Below, piece by piece: positions 25,299-33,009 of a stretch of 62,820 nt of DNA. How positions within the stretch are numbered: position 1 is the stretch's first letter; the number at the start of each line of letters is the position of its first letter. The notes under the pieces are model-generated. The model was not told the origin of the DNA. It ran no database searches and saw only the letters and a list, made by a program, of their open reading frames with translations. The DNA comes from Nocardioides sp. Root240 (GTDB lineage Bacteria > Actinomycetota > Actinomycetes > Propionibacteriales > Nocardioidaceae). The stretch covers positions 83,886 through 146,705 of the forward strand of contig NZ_LMIT01000016.1 of assembly GCF_001428825.1 (NCBI RefSeq). Reading direction: 5' to 3'. A program made the translations under genes and the position numbers.

Positions 25299-25832
25299 GT
25301 GCTGTGCCACCTCTGCTACGCCGACCCGGACGCGATGCCGGACTGCCCGGCGTGCCGCGGCACCGGACGCGCGACCCGGATCCCGCTGTGCGAGGACCCG
25401 TGGAACGAGGTGGTCCCCGGCCTGTTCCAGGGCGGCCACGACGTCCGCTCGCAGGCACGGACCTGCGTGGTGGGCGACGAGTTCGACCTCGTGATCAGCA
25501 TGGTGACGCGCAGCGGCTACGGCCCCGCCGACGGCGTCGAGCACCACGTGCTGCGGATGGCCGACGCGGCCGTGGACGCCGGTGTCGCCGCCCGCGTGCA
25601 GTCGCTCGCCGAGCTGGCCGCGGGCGCGGTCCGGGACGGCCGGCGGGTGCTGGTCCGCTGCTCCGGTGGCCTCAACCGCTCGGGCCTGGTCGTGGCGAGC
25701 ACGCTGGTCGCGCTCGGGCACGACGTACCCACCGCTCTCGAGCTGGTACGACGCGCGCGCGGCCCCTGGGCGCTGACGAACCCGATGTTCGTGCAGCACC
25801 TGCGCACGCTCGAGCCCGTCAGGCCGGACTGA
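25299..25832 (+). CDS. Dual-specificity-phosphatase-like protein with an N-terminal zinc-ribbon motif
   Basis: 177 residues from the GTG at 25299. The N-terminus has two CxxC pairs (CHLCY and CPACRGTG), like a DnaJ-type zinc ribbon. Residues about 30-170 fit a cysteine-phosphatase fold with the P-loop VRCSGGLNRSG, containing the Cys-x5-Arg catalytic signature, and NEVVPGLFQGG near the start, typical of dual-specificity phosphatases. The general-acid Asp is not clear by eye. The last 14 bases overlap the convergent dehydratase gene. It lies just beyond the riboswitch but on the opposite strand, so it is not part of that operon. A phosphatase acting on protein or small molecules is likely. Confidence 0.8.
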   Translation: MLCHLCYADPDAMPDCPACRGTGRATRIPLCEDPWNEVVPGLFQGGHDVRSQARTCVVGDEFDLVISMVTRSGYGPADGVEHHVLRMADAAVDAGVAARVQSLAELAAGAVRDGRRVLVRCSGGLNRSGLVVASTLVALGHDVPTALELVRRARGPWALTNPMFVQHLRTLEPVRPD

Positions 25833-26130
25833 TCCCCAGATCCCGCGCGGCAGCGGTGATCCCGCGCGCCAGCGCGACGTCCGCGTCGGTGACCGTGCCG
25901 GTGTCGTGCGTGCCCAGCCAGACCACGACCTCGGGGTAGCGCAGGGTCAGGTCCGGGTGGTGGTCGGCCTCCTCGGCCAGCCGGCCGATCTCGTTGACCA
26001 GTCGCAGGCCGGTCACGAAGTCACCGGTCCGGAAGGTCGCCGTCGCCTGCGCGCCCTCGACCCGCCAGGCCGCCAGGCCCTCGGTCCCGGTGAACTGATC
26101 GGCCGTCACGGTCTCGTAGCTGCGTGCCAT
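25819..26130 (-). CDS. phhB: Pterin-4a-carbinolamine dehydratase-like protein
   Basis: 103 residues from the ATG at 26128-26130. The sequence fits the PCD/DCoH family (about 100 residues): GLAAWRVEGAQATATF, then the active-site region EADHHPDLTLRYPEVVVWL, which holds the paired histidines and a conserved later His in GTHD. The family dehydrates 4a-hydroxytetrahydrobiopterin; bacterial members without phenylalanine hydroxylase often have uncertain roles. No hydroxylase gene is nearby. The frame continues upstream into hairpin sequence, which is not coding. Family assignment is firm, exact substrate less so. Confidence 0.85.
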   Translation of the reverse strand: MARSYETVTADQFTGTEGLAAWRVEGAQATATFRTGDFVTGLRLVNEIGRLAEEADHHPDLTLRYPEVVVWLGTHDTGTVTDADVALARGITAAARDLGISPA

Positions 26131-26166
26131 GGCTCCGACAGTACGCCCGGGGGTTCGTGGCTGTTT

Positions 26167-26233
26167 CCTGCGGTTGGTGACGGTTGCAACCGTCACCAAC
26201 CGCAGGAATCCCCGCTCAGGCGGGGATTCCTGC
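26167..26233. terminator. Two overlapping perfect hairpins between the APC permease and phhB genes
   Basis: Hairpin A (26167-26206) is a fully palindromic 40-base element whose centre is CGGTTGCAACCG and whose arms carry CCTGCGGTTGGTGACGG. Hairpin B (26202-26233) has 14-base arms GCAGGAATCCCCGC and GCGGGGATTCCTGC around TCAG. The two share bases 26202-26206, so full pairing of both is mutually exclusive. The element follows the leftward permease gene and probably ends its transcript before phhB. Confidence 0.7.
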
Positions 26234-26239
26234 AACCGC

Positions 26240-28099
26240 TCAGCCCGCGTGGACGTGCGGCCGCCGGCGCGGCTCGGACTCGGCCCGGCGGATGACCTCA
26301 CGCGTGAGGGGGGCGACCTCGCCGGTTCCGAACAGCAGGAAGCGCGCCATCTGGGCGACCGGGCTGCCCTCGGTCCACTCGAAGTACATGTGCGGCCGGA
26401 CGCCGGTGCGCTCGCGCAGGTCGAGCAGGAGCGCGGCGAGGGCGTTGGGGATGGTCGCCGCGTGCACAGTGAGGACGCGGTACTCCTTGTGCGCGACCGA
26501 GCCGGTCACCACCACACGGCTCTCGAAGTCGGAGTAGTCCTCGACGACCACCTCGACGAAGATCAGGTCGCCGCCGTTCTCGAGCTCGTGGGCCTCGACG
26601 ATCTGGCGCACCTTCGCGCGGTAGGCACCGACGTCGCGGTGGTCGGGGTCGTGCGCGACCAGGCGGAGGGTACGGCGGGCGCAGTCCCGCACGAAGGCGT
26701 CGGCCTTGGCGTCGTACTCGATCTCGGTGGTGCGCAGCTCGAGCGAGCGCGTCGTGCGCGACAGCAGCGAGACGGCGACGATCGCGGCGATGAAGCAGGC
26801 ACCGATCTTCACGCCGTCCGGGCGCTCGAGGACGTTGTCGACGGTCGTGTAGACGAAGACGACCGAGATCACCGTGAACGCGATCGTCCAGCCGCGCTCG
26901 CGGGCCTTGCGGGCCGCCAGCGCGACCGCGACGCTCGCCGAGGTCATCAGCACCAGCACGCCGGTGGCGTAGGCCCCGCCCTGCGCATCGACGTCGGCGT
27001 CGAAGATCCAGGTGATGACGAAGGCGGTCACCGTGAGCACGCAGACCAGCGGTCGTACGGCCCCCGCCCACTCCGGCGCCATGCCGTAGCGGGGCAGGTA
27101 GCGCGGGATCAGGTTCAGCATGCCGGCCATGGCCGAGGCGCCGGCGAACCACAGGATCAGGATGGTCGAGACGTCGTAGACGGTGCCGAAGCCGTCGCCG
27201 AGGAACTGGTGGGCGAGGTAGGCCAGGGCGCGGCCGTTGGCGCTGCCGCCGTCCTCGAACTCCGCCGCCGGGATGAGCAGGGTCGTCACCAGGCTCGAGG
27301 CGATCAGGTAGATGCTCATCATGATCGCGGCCGTGGTCAGCAGCCGCTTCGTGTTGCGGATCCGTACGGCGGGCCGGACCGGGTCGTCGTCCGGCGCGCC
27401 CTCGACGTGCGCCATCACCGCGACGCCGGTCTCGAAGCCCGACATGCCCAGTGCCAGCTTGGGGAACAGCGTCAGCGCGACCGCGATCATCAGCGCGATG
27501 TTGCCGTGCTCCGTCGTCAGCGCGCCGGTCCAGTCGGTCACCACGTGGCCGTTCTCGAACACGTGGGCCGCCGCGACCACGATCACGACCGCGTTGAGGA
27601 CCAGGTAGACGGTGACCAGGCCGACGGCGAGACCGATCGCCTCGGTGAATCCCTTGAGGAAGACCGCACCCAGCAAGGCGATCAGGCCCAGCGTGATCCA
27701 CAGCTCCTGGCCGTGGAGGACGTCGGGTACGTGCGGGTTCTCGACCACGTGAGCGCTCGCATCGGCCGCCGACAGGGTGATCGTGATGATGAAGTCGGTG
27801 AGCGCGAAGCCGAGCAGCGCGAGCACGAACAGCTTCCCGCGCCAGCCGGCGAGGAGCCGCTCCAGCATCGCGATCGAGCCCTGCCCGTGCGGGCTCTCCT
27901 GCGCCACGCGGCGGTAGACCGGCAGCGCGCCGAAGAGGGTGAGCAGGACCAGCACGATCGTCGCGATCGGGCTGAGCAGCCCGGCCGCGAGGAAGGCGAT
28001 GCCCGGCTGGTAGCCGAGGGTGGAGAAGTAGTCGACACCGGTCAGGCACATCACCTGCCACCACGGACGAGTGTGCTCGTCCACCTGCTCACTGCTCAC
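26240..28099 (-). CDS. APC-superfamily permease, KimA-like potassium transporter candidate
   Basis: 619 residues from the GTG at 28097-28099 (VSSEQVDEHTR); a longer reading from 28135 is possible. About twelve membrane segments occupy residues 15-460, starting with VDYFSTLGYQPGIAFLAAG, the APC helix-1 pattern. A soluble C-terminal part of about 150 residues follows. Length, architecture and the position divergent from kdpFABC-DE recall KimA (YdaO), an APC-type K+/H+ importer, rather than an amino-acid carrier. Shared CGTTAG repeats lie between this gene and kdp, which supports potassium-responsive control. The K+ role is inference from context. Confidence 0.8.
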   Translation of the reverse strand: MSSEQVDEHTRPWWQVMCLTGVDYFSTLGYQPGIAFLAAGLLSPIATIVLVLLTLFGALPVYRRVAQESPHGQGSIAMLERLLAGWRGKLFVLALLGFALTDFIITITLSAADASAHVVENPHVPDVLHGQELWITLGLIALLGAVFLKGFTEAIGLAVGLVTVYLVLNAVVIVVAAAHVFENGHVVTDWTGALTTEHGNIALMIAVALTLFPKLALGMSGFETGVAVMAHVEGAPDDDPVRPAVRIRNTKRLLTTAAIMMSIYLIASSLVTTLLIPAAEFEDGGSANGRALAYLAHQFLGDGFGTVYDVSTILILWFAGASAMAGMLNLIPRYLPRYGMAPEWAGAVRPLVCVLTVTAFVITWIFDADVDAQGGAYATGVLVLMTSASVAVALAARKARERGWTIAFTVISVVFVYTTVDNVLERPDGVKIGACFIAAIVAVSLLSRTTRSLELRTTEIEYDAKADAFVRDCARRTLRLVAHDPDHRDVGAYRAKVRQIVEAHELENGGDLIFVEVVVEDYSDFESRVVVTGSVAHKEYRVLTVHAATIPNALAALLLDLRERTGVRPHMYFEWTEGSPVAQMARFLLFGTGEVAPLTREVIRRAESEPRRRPHVHAG

Positions 28100-28138
28100 G
28101 CGAGGAGTGAATCCCCGGCCCGGACGTCCTTGCACGTC

Positions 28139-28217
28139 CCTAACACCTTCCTAACGCGGTGCGACCGGGATCACCCGGCGTTAGGCGTTGTCAGTGCGGC
28201 GTTAGCGGCCCGTTAGG
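28139..28217. promoter_or_regulatory. Divergent kdp/APC regulatory region with phased CGTTAG repeats
   Basis: Five copies of one word are visible. CCTAAC occurs at 28139 and 28150 (11 bases apart), and its complement GTTAG(G/C) at 28180, 28201 and 28212 (21 and 11 bases apart). The copies at 28150-28157 and 28178-28185 form a perfect inverted repeat (CCTAACGC / GCGTTAGG). Direct repeats spaced one helical turn are the usual target of OmpR/KdpE-type regulators, and kdpE lies in the adjacent operon. Probable KdpE binding site serving both directions. Confidence 0.7.
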
Positions 28218-28257
28218 GGCCCCGTCGGAGGCCTGCCCCCGGCGTTGACTTCGAGTC

Positions 28258-28614
28258 ATGACATCCGCTCAGCTCTCGCGTCGTCCCGCGGAGCCCCGCC
28301 TGGTCGACGAGCCGTCGGTCCGCCTCGGGCTCGGTGGCTTCGCCCTCTTCGCCGCGGCCGGTCTGGTCGCCGCGATCGCGCCCCCTGCCGTCCCTGCCGC
28401 GACCGCCCTGGTCGTGCTCGCCGCAGCGTGGTCGCTCACCCTGCCGCGCGCCCAGGCCTGCCTCCTGGGCCTGGCCGGTTGGGCGTTCGCCGAGGGCTTC
28501 GCCCTGCACCAGTACGGCGAGCTGCAGCTGGCGCCGAGCGACCTCGCGCTGCTCGGCGCCGCAGTGCTTGCCTGCCTGGCGGCGTCGATGGTGACGGCGG
28601 TCGGCGAGCGATGA
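28258..28614 (+). CDS. Small membrane protein at the head of the kdp operon
   Basis: 118 residues from the ATG at 28258. Three or four hydrophobic segments (about 26-45, 46-62, 68-85 and 95-112) follow a charged N-terminus. A conserved-looking loop reads WAFAEGFALHQYGEL. The stop overlaps the kdpF start (ATGA), so it is part of the kdp transcript. No function is assigned to this family as far as I recognise; it is loosely reminiscent of the membrane portion of KdpD (DUF4118). It may help assembly or sensing in the K+ system. Confidence 0.7.
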   Translation: MTSAQLSRRPAEPRLVDEPSVRLGLGGFALFAAAGLVAAIAPPAVPAATALVVLAAAWSLTLPRAQACLLGLAGWAFAEGFALHQYGELQLAPSDLALLGAAVLACLAASMVTAVGER

Positions 28615-28700
28615 GCATCGAGAACGTCGTCGCGCTGATGATCAGTGCGCTCCTCCTCGGCTACCTCGTGGTGGCCCTGATCCTCCCCGAGCGGTTCTAG
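28611..28700 (+). CDS. kdpF: K+-transporting ATPase KdpF subunit
   Basis: 29 residues, a single membrane helix: MSIENVVALMISALLLGYLV, followed by VALILPERF. Length and the C-terminal LxxPERF end are diagnostic of KdpF, the small lipid-like stabilising subunit of the KdpFABC complex. The start overlaps the stop of the preceding gene by four bases and kdpA begins two bases after its stop. It is easily missed because of its size. Confidence 0.9.
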   Translation: MSIENVVALMISALLLGYLVVALILPERF

Positions 28701-28702
28701 CC

Positions 28703-30361
28703 ATGTCCGACACCCTGGCCGGCCTTCTCCAGGTCGGCGCTCTGATCGCTGCCCTCGGGCTCTGCTACGTCCCGCTCGGCACCTGGATGGCGCGAGTCTT
28801 CACCTCCGAGCGCGACCTCACCGTCGAGCGGGGGATCTACAAGGTGGTCGGCGTCGACCCCCGCGCCGACCAGGCCTGGCGCACCTACGCCCTGTCCCTG
28901 GTCGCCTTCTCCGTCGCAGGTCTCGTGCTGCTCTACGCCCTCCAGCGCCTCCAGTCCCACCTGCCGTGGTCGCTCGGGTTCCCCGACGTGGCGCCCGACC
29001 TCGCGTTCAACACCGCGGCCTCCTTCGTGACGAACACGAACTGGCAGGCCTACTCCGGCGAGGCCACGATGGGCCACCTCGTCCAGATGGCCGGACTGGC
29101 GGTCCAGAACTTCCTCTCCGCGGCCGTCGGCCTGTGCGTCGCCGTCGCGCTGATCCGCGGCTTCGTCCGCGCACGGACCGGACGGCTCGGCAACTTCTGG
29201 GTCGACCTGGTCCGCGGGGTCGTGCGGATCCTGCTGCCGCTGGCAGTCGTCGCGGCCGTGGCGCTGGTGCTGCTCGGCGTCGTCCAGAACCTCTCCGGCG
29301 GCGTGGACGCCACCACCCTCACCGGCGCGCACCAGACCCTGCCGGGCGGACCGGTGGCCTCGCAGGAGGCGATCAAGGAGCTGGGCACCAACGGCGGCGG
29401 CTTCTACAACGCCAACTCCGCGCACCCGTTCGAGAACCCGAACCCGCTCAGCAACGTCTTCGAGATCTTCCTGCTGCTGCTGGTGCCCGTGTGCCTGACC
29501 CGCACGTTCGGCGTGATGGTGGGCAGCGTCCGGCAGGGCTACGCGATCCTCGCGACGATGGCCGTGCTCTGGATCGTCCTGCTTGCCGCGGTGTGGGCGA
29601 TCGAGGCGGCCCACCCCAGCCCGGCGTTCGACGTCGCGGGCGCCGCGATGGAGGGCAAGGAGACACGCTTCGGCATCCCGGGGTCGAGCCTGTTCGCCGT
29701 GTCGACGACCGGCACCAGCACCGGAGCGGTCAACTCGTTCCACTCCTCCTTCTCCCCCGTCGCCGGGGGCCTGCTGATCCTCAACATGGGCCTCGGCGAG
29801 ATCGCGCCCGGCGGCGTCGGCACCGGCCTCTACGGCCTGCTCGTGCTGGCCATCCTCACCGTGTTCATCGCCGGCCTGATGGTCGGACGCACCCCCGAGC
29901 TGCTGGGCAAGAAGATCACCGCGCGCGAGATCAAGCTGGTCGCGCTCAACATCTTGACCATGCCCCTGGTCGTGCTGGGCTTCACGGCGCTCGCGCTGTC
30001 GCTGGACGGTCCCCGGGGATCCATCCTCAACCCCGGGCCGCACGGCTTGAGCGAGGTGCTCTACGCCTACATGTCGGGCGCCAACAACAACGGCTCCGCC
30101 TTCGCCGGACTCTCGGCGAACACGCCGTTCTACAACATCACCATCGGCCTGGCGATGCTGATCGGGCGCTTCGTCCCGATCGTGCTGACCCTGGCCCTGG
30201 CGGGTGCCCTCGCCCGTCAGACACCGGTGCCCCGCACCGAGGGGACACTGCCCACGCACGGTCCGCTGTTCGTCGGCATGCTCGCGACGGTCGCCGTGAT
30301 CGTCGCCGGGCTGACCTTCTTCCCCGCGCTCGCCCTCGGCCCCCTGGCGGAGGGACTGTGA
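28703..30361 (+). CDS. kdpA: K+-transporting ATPase subunit A (potassium channel-like)
   Basis: 552 residues, the usual length, with about ten membrane helices. The selectivity-filter regions are present, including FNTAASFVTNTNWQAY near 96, LGTNGGGFYNANSAHPFENP near 229 and MSGANNNGSAFAGL near 457. KdpA selects K+ and passes it to KdpB through an internal tunnel. It lies between kdpF (2-base gap) and kdpB (4-base overlap). Expression should respond to K+ limitation through the KdpDE pair encoded downstream. Confidence 0.97.
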   Translation: MSDTLAGLLQVGALIAALGLCYVPLGTWMARVFTSERDLTVERGIYKVVGVDPRADQAWRTYALSLVAFSVAGLVLLYALQRLQSHLPWSLGFPDVAPDLAFNTAASFVTNTNWQAYSGEATMGHLVQMAGLAVQNFLSAAVGLCVAVALIRGFVRARTGRLGNFWVDLVRGVVRILLPLAVVAAVALVLLGVVQNLSGGVDATTLTGAHQTLPGGPVASQEAIKELGTNGGGFYNANSAHPFENPNPLSNVFEIFLLLLVPVCLTRTFGVMVGSVRQGYAILATMAVLWIVLLAAVWAIEAAHPSPAFDVAGAAMEGKETRFGIPGSSLFAVSTTGTSTGAVNSFHSSFSPVAGGLLILNMGLGEIAPGGVGTGLYGLLVLAILTVFIAGLMVGRTPELLGKKITAREIKLVALNILTMPLVVLGFTALALSLDGPRGSILNPGPHGLSEVLYAYMSGANNNGSAFAGLSANTPFYNITIGLAMLIGRFVPIVLTLALAGALARQTPVPRTEGTLPTHGPLFVGMLATVAVIVAGLTFFPALALGPLAEGL

Positions 30362-32388
30362 GCGCCACCATCCGACCGGAGACCACGATGCTCAGCTCGC
30401 TCCCCGACGCCCTGCGCAAGCTCGACCCCCGGGTCATGGTGCGCACGCCCGTCATGTTCGTCGTCGAGATCGGCGCGGTCCTGTGCACCGTCCTGGCCCT
30501 GCGCGACCCGTCGGTCTTCGGCTGGGCGATCACCGTCTGGCTGTGGCTGACCGTCCTGTTCGCCAACCTCGCCGAGGCCGTCGCCGAAGGGCGGGGCCGC
30601 GCCCAGGCCGCAACGCTGCGACGGGCCAAGACCGAGACCACGGCCCGCAGGCGTCGTACCGACGGGGCGCTGGAGGCCGTGCCCGCCACCAGCCTGCGGA
30701 TCGGCGATCTCGTGGTCGTCGAGGCGGGCGAGGTGATCCCGGGCGACGGCGACGTGGTCGAGGGCGTCGCGAGCGTCGACGAGTCCGCGATCACGGGCGA
30801 GTCCGCGCCCGTCATCCGCGAGTCCGGCGGCGACCGGTGCTCGGTCACGGGCGGCACGAAGGTGCTCTCGGACGAGATCGTCGTCCGGATCACCACCAAC
30901 CCCGGCGACAGCTTCATCGACCGGATGATCGCGCTGGTCGAGGGGGCCAGCCGGCAGAAGACGCCGAACGAGATCGCCCTCAACATCCTGCTCGCGAGCC
31001 TGACGATCATCTTCCTGGCGGCGACCGTCACCCTGAAGCCCCTGGCGATCTACTCCGGTGCCGACCAGTCGATCCTGGTGCTGGTCGCGCTGCTGGTCTG
31101 CCTGATCCCCACCACGATCGGGGCACTGCTGAGCGCCATCGGCATCGCGGGCATGGACCGGCTGGTGCAGCACAACGTGCTGGCGATGTCGGGCCGCGCG
31201 GTCGAGGCGGCCGGCGACGTGAACACGCTGCTCCTCGACAAGACCGGCACGATCACCCTCGGCAACCGCGAGGCGGCGGAGTTCCTGCCCGTCGATGGGA
31301 CCGGCACCGCGCTCCTGGCCGACGCCGCCCAGCTGGCCTCGCTGGCCGACGAGACACCCGAGGGCCGGTCGGTCGTCGTCCTCGCGAAGCGGGCCCACGG
31401 CCTGCGGGAGCGCAGCGCCGGCGAGCTCCCGACCGCGACCTTCGTGCCCTTCACCGCGCAGACCCGGATGTCGGGGGTCGACCTCGCCGGGCGCGAGATC
31501 CGCAAGGGTGCGGCGGCCGCCGTCGTCGCGTGGGTTCGCCGCAACGGCGGGCAGCCGGGCGACGAGGTCGGAGTGGTGGTGGACGCGATCGCCTCCGCGG
31601 GCGGTACGCCGCTGGTCGTGGCCGAGCGCCGCGACGGGGGTGCGCCGCACGTCCTGGGCGTCATCCACCTCAAGGACGTCGTCAAGGAGGGCATGCGCGA
31701 GCGCTTCGAGGAGATGCGCCGGATGGGCATCCGCACCGTCATGATCACCGGCGACAACCCGCTCACCGCACGGGCGATCGCCGAGGAGGCCGGCGTCGAC
31801 GACTTCCTCGCCGAGGCGACGCCCGAGGACAAGATGGCGCTGATCAAGCGCGAGCAGGAGGGCGGCCGCCTGGTCGCGATGACCGGTGACGGCACCAACG
31901 ACGCTCCCGCGCTCGCCCAGGCCGACGTCGGCGTCGCCATGAACACTGGCACCTCCAGCGCGAAGGAGGCCGGCAACATGGTCGACCTCGACTCCAACCC
32001 GACGAAGCTCATCGAGATCGTGGAGATCGGCAAGCAGCTGCTGATCACCCGTGGGGCGCTGACGACCTTCTCCATCGCCAACGACGTCGCGAAGTACTTC
32101 GCGATCATCCCCGCCATGTTCGCCGGTGTGTACGGCGGCCTCGACACCCTCAACGTGATGCGGCTGTCATCGCCCGAGTCGGCCATCCTCTCGGCCGTCG
32201 TGTTCAACGCGCTCATCATCGTCGCGCTGATCCCGCTGGCCCTGCGCGGCGTCCGCTACACCCCGTCCAGTGCGTCCTCGATGCTGCGCCGCAACCTCAC
32301 GGTCTACGGCCTCGGCGGCCTCGTCGCGCCCTTCGTCGGCATCAAGCTCATCGACCTGCTGGTGTCCACCATCCCCGGCATCGGCTGA
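30358..32388 (+). CDS. kdpB: K+-transporting P-type ATPase subunit B
   Basis: 676 residues from the GTG at 30358, overlapping the kdpA stop; a longer upstream frame runs through kdpA and is rejected. P-type motifs are intact: ITGESAPV in the actuator domain, phosphorylation site DKTGTIT with Asp294, KGAAAAVV in the nucleotide domain, and MTGDGTNDAPALAQADVG in the hinge. It powers K+ import in the KdpFABC complex. The SerxxxGlu-type actuator loop (SVDESAITGESA) is of the usual form. No truncation or unusual insertion is seen. Confidence 0.97.
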   Translation: MSATIRPETTMLSSLPDALRKLDPRVMVRTPVMFVVEIGAVLCTVLALRDPSVFGWAITVWLWLTVLFANLAEAVAEGRGRAQAATLRRAKTETTARRRRTDGALEAVPATSLRIGDLVVVEAGEVIPGDGDVVEGVASVDESAITGESAPVIRESGGDRCSVTGGTKVLSDEIVVRITTNPGDSFIDRMIALVEGASRQKTPNEIALNILLASLTIIFLAATVTLKPLAIYSGADQSILVLVALLVCLIPTTIGALLSAIGIAGMDRLVQHNVLAMSGRAVEAAGDVNTLLLDKTGTITLGNREAAEFLPVDGTGTALLADAAQLASLADETPEGRSVVVLAKRAHGLRERSAGELPTATFVPFTAQTRMSGVDLAGREIRKGAAAAVVAWVRRNGGQPGDEVGVVVDAIASAGGTPLVVAERRDGGAPHVLGVIHLKDVVKEGMRERFEEMRRMGIRTVMITGDNPLTARAIAEEAGVDDFLAEATPEDKMALIKREQEGGRLVAMTGDGTNDAPALAQADVGVAMNTGTSSAKEAGNMVDLDSNPTKLIEIVEIGKQLLITRGALTTFSIANDVAKYFAIIPAMFAGVYGGLDTLNVMRLSSPESAILSAVVFNALIIVALIPLALRGVRYTPSSASSMLRRNLTVYGLGGLVAPFVGIKLIDLLVSTIPGIG

Positions 32389-32402
32389 ACGGAAGGTCCT
32401 CC

Positions 32403-33005
32403 ATGTCCACCTCCTCCCTCCTGCGCGGCGGCCTCACGCAGCTCGTCGCCGCAGCCCGCGTCCTCGCCGTGATGACGGTGCTGCTGGGCCTGGCCTACCC
32501 GCTGGCGCTCACCGGGTTCGCCCAGGCCGTCGTACCGGACCGGGCCGACGGCTCGCGGATCGAGCGGGACGGCGCCGTGGTCGGCTCGTCGCTGATCGGG
32601 CAGTCCTTCACCGGCGACGCGGCGTACTTCCAGTCGCGCCCGTCCGCTGCCGGTGACGGCTACGACCCGCTCGCCAGCTCGGCCTCGAACCTGTCGCCCG
32701 CGAACCCCGACCTGGTCGCCGCGGTCCGCCAGCGGATCGCCGACGTGGCGGCCTTCGACGGCGTCGAACCCGCCGACGTCGCCCCCGACGCCGTGCTCGC
32801 GAGCGGCTCCGGGCTCGACCCCCACATCTCGCCGGAGTACGCCGACCAGCAGGTCGCCCGCGTGGCCCGCACCCGTGGTCTGTCGCAGGCGCAGGTCCGC
32901 GAGCTCGTCGCCGACCACACGGCCGGCCGCACCCTGGGATTCCTGGGCGAGCCGCGCGTCAACGTGCTCGAGCTCAACCTCGCGCTCGACGGGCTGGAAG
33001 ACTGA
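32403..33005 (+). CDS. kdpC: K+-transporting ATPase subunit C
   Basis: 200 residues from the ATG at 32403. One N-terminal membrane helix (about 14-38, ending LAYPLALTGFAQ) anchors a soluble domain with the family markers GSSLIGQSF, YFQSRPSA and SGSGLDPHISPEYA. KdpC is the periplasm-facing or outside-facing subunit thought to aid KdpB function. Length matches the family. It lies 14 bases after kdpB and 4 bases before kdpD, completing the kdpFABC block. Confidence 0.97.
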   Translation: MSTSSLLRGGLTQLVAAARVLAVMTVLLGLAYPLALTGFAQAVVPDRADGSRIERDGAVVGSSLIGQSFTGDAAYFQSRPSAAGDGYDPLASSASNLSPANPDLVAAVRQRIADVAAFDGVEPADVAPDAVLASGSGLDPHISPEYADQQVARVARTRGLSQAQVRELVADHTAGRTLGFLGEPRVNVLELNLALDGLED

Positions 33006-33009
33006 TCAC

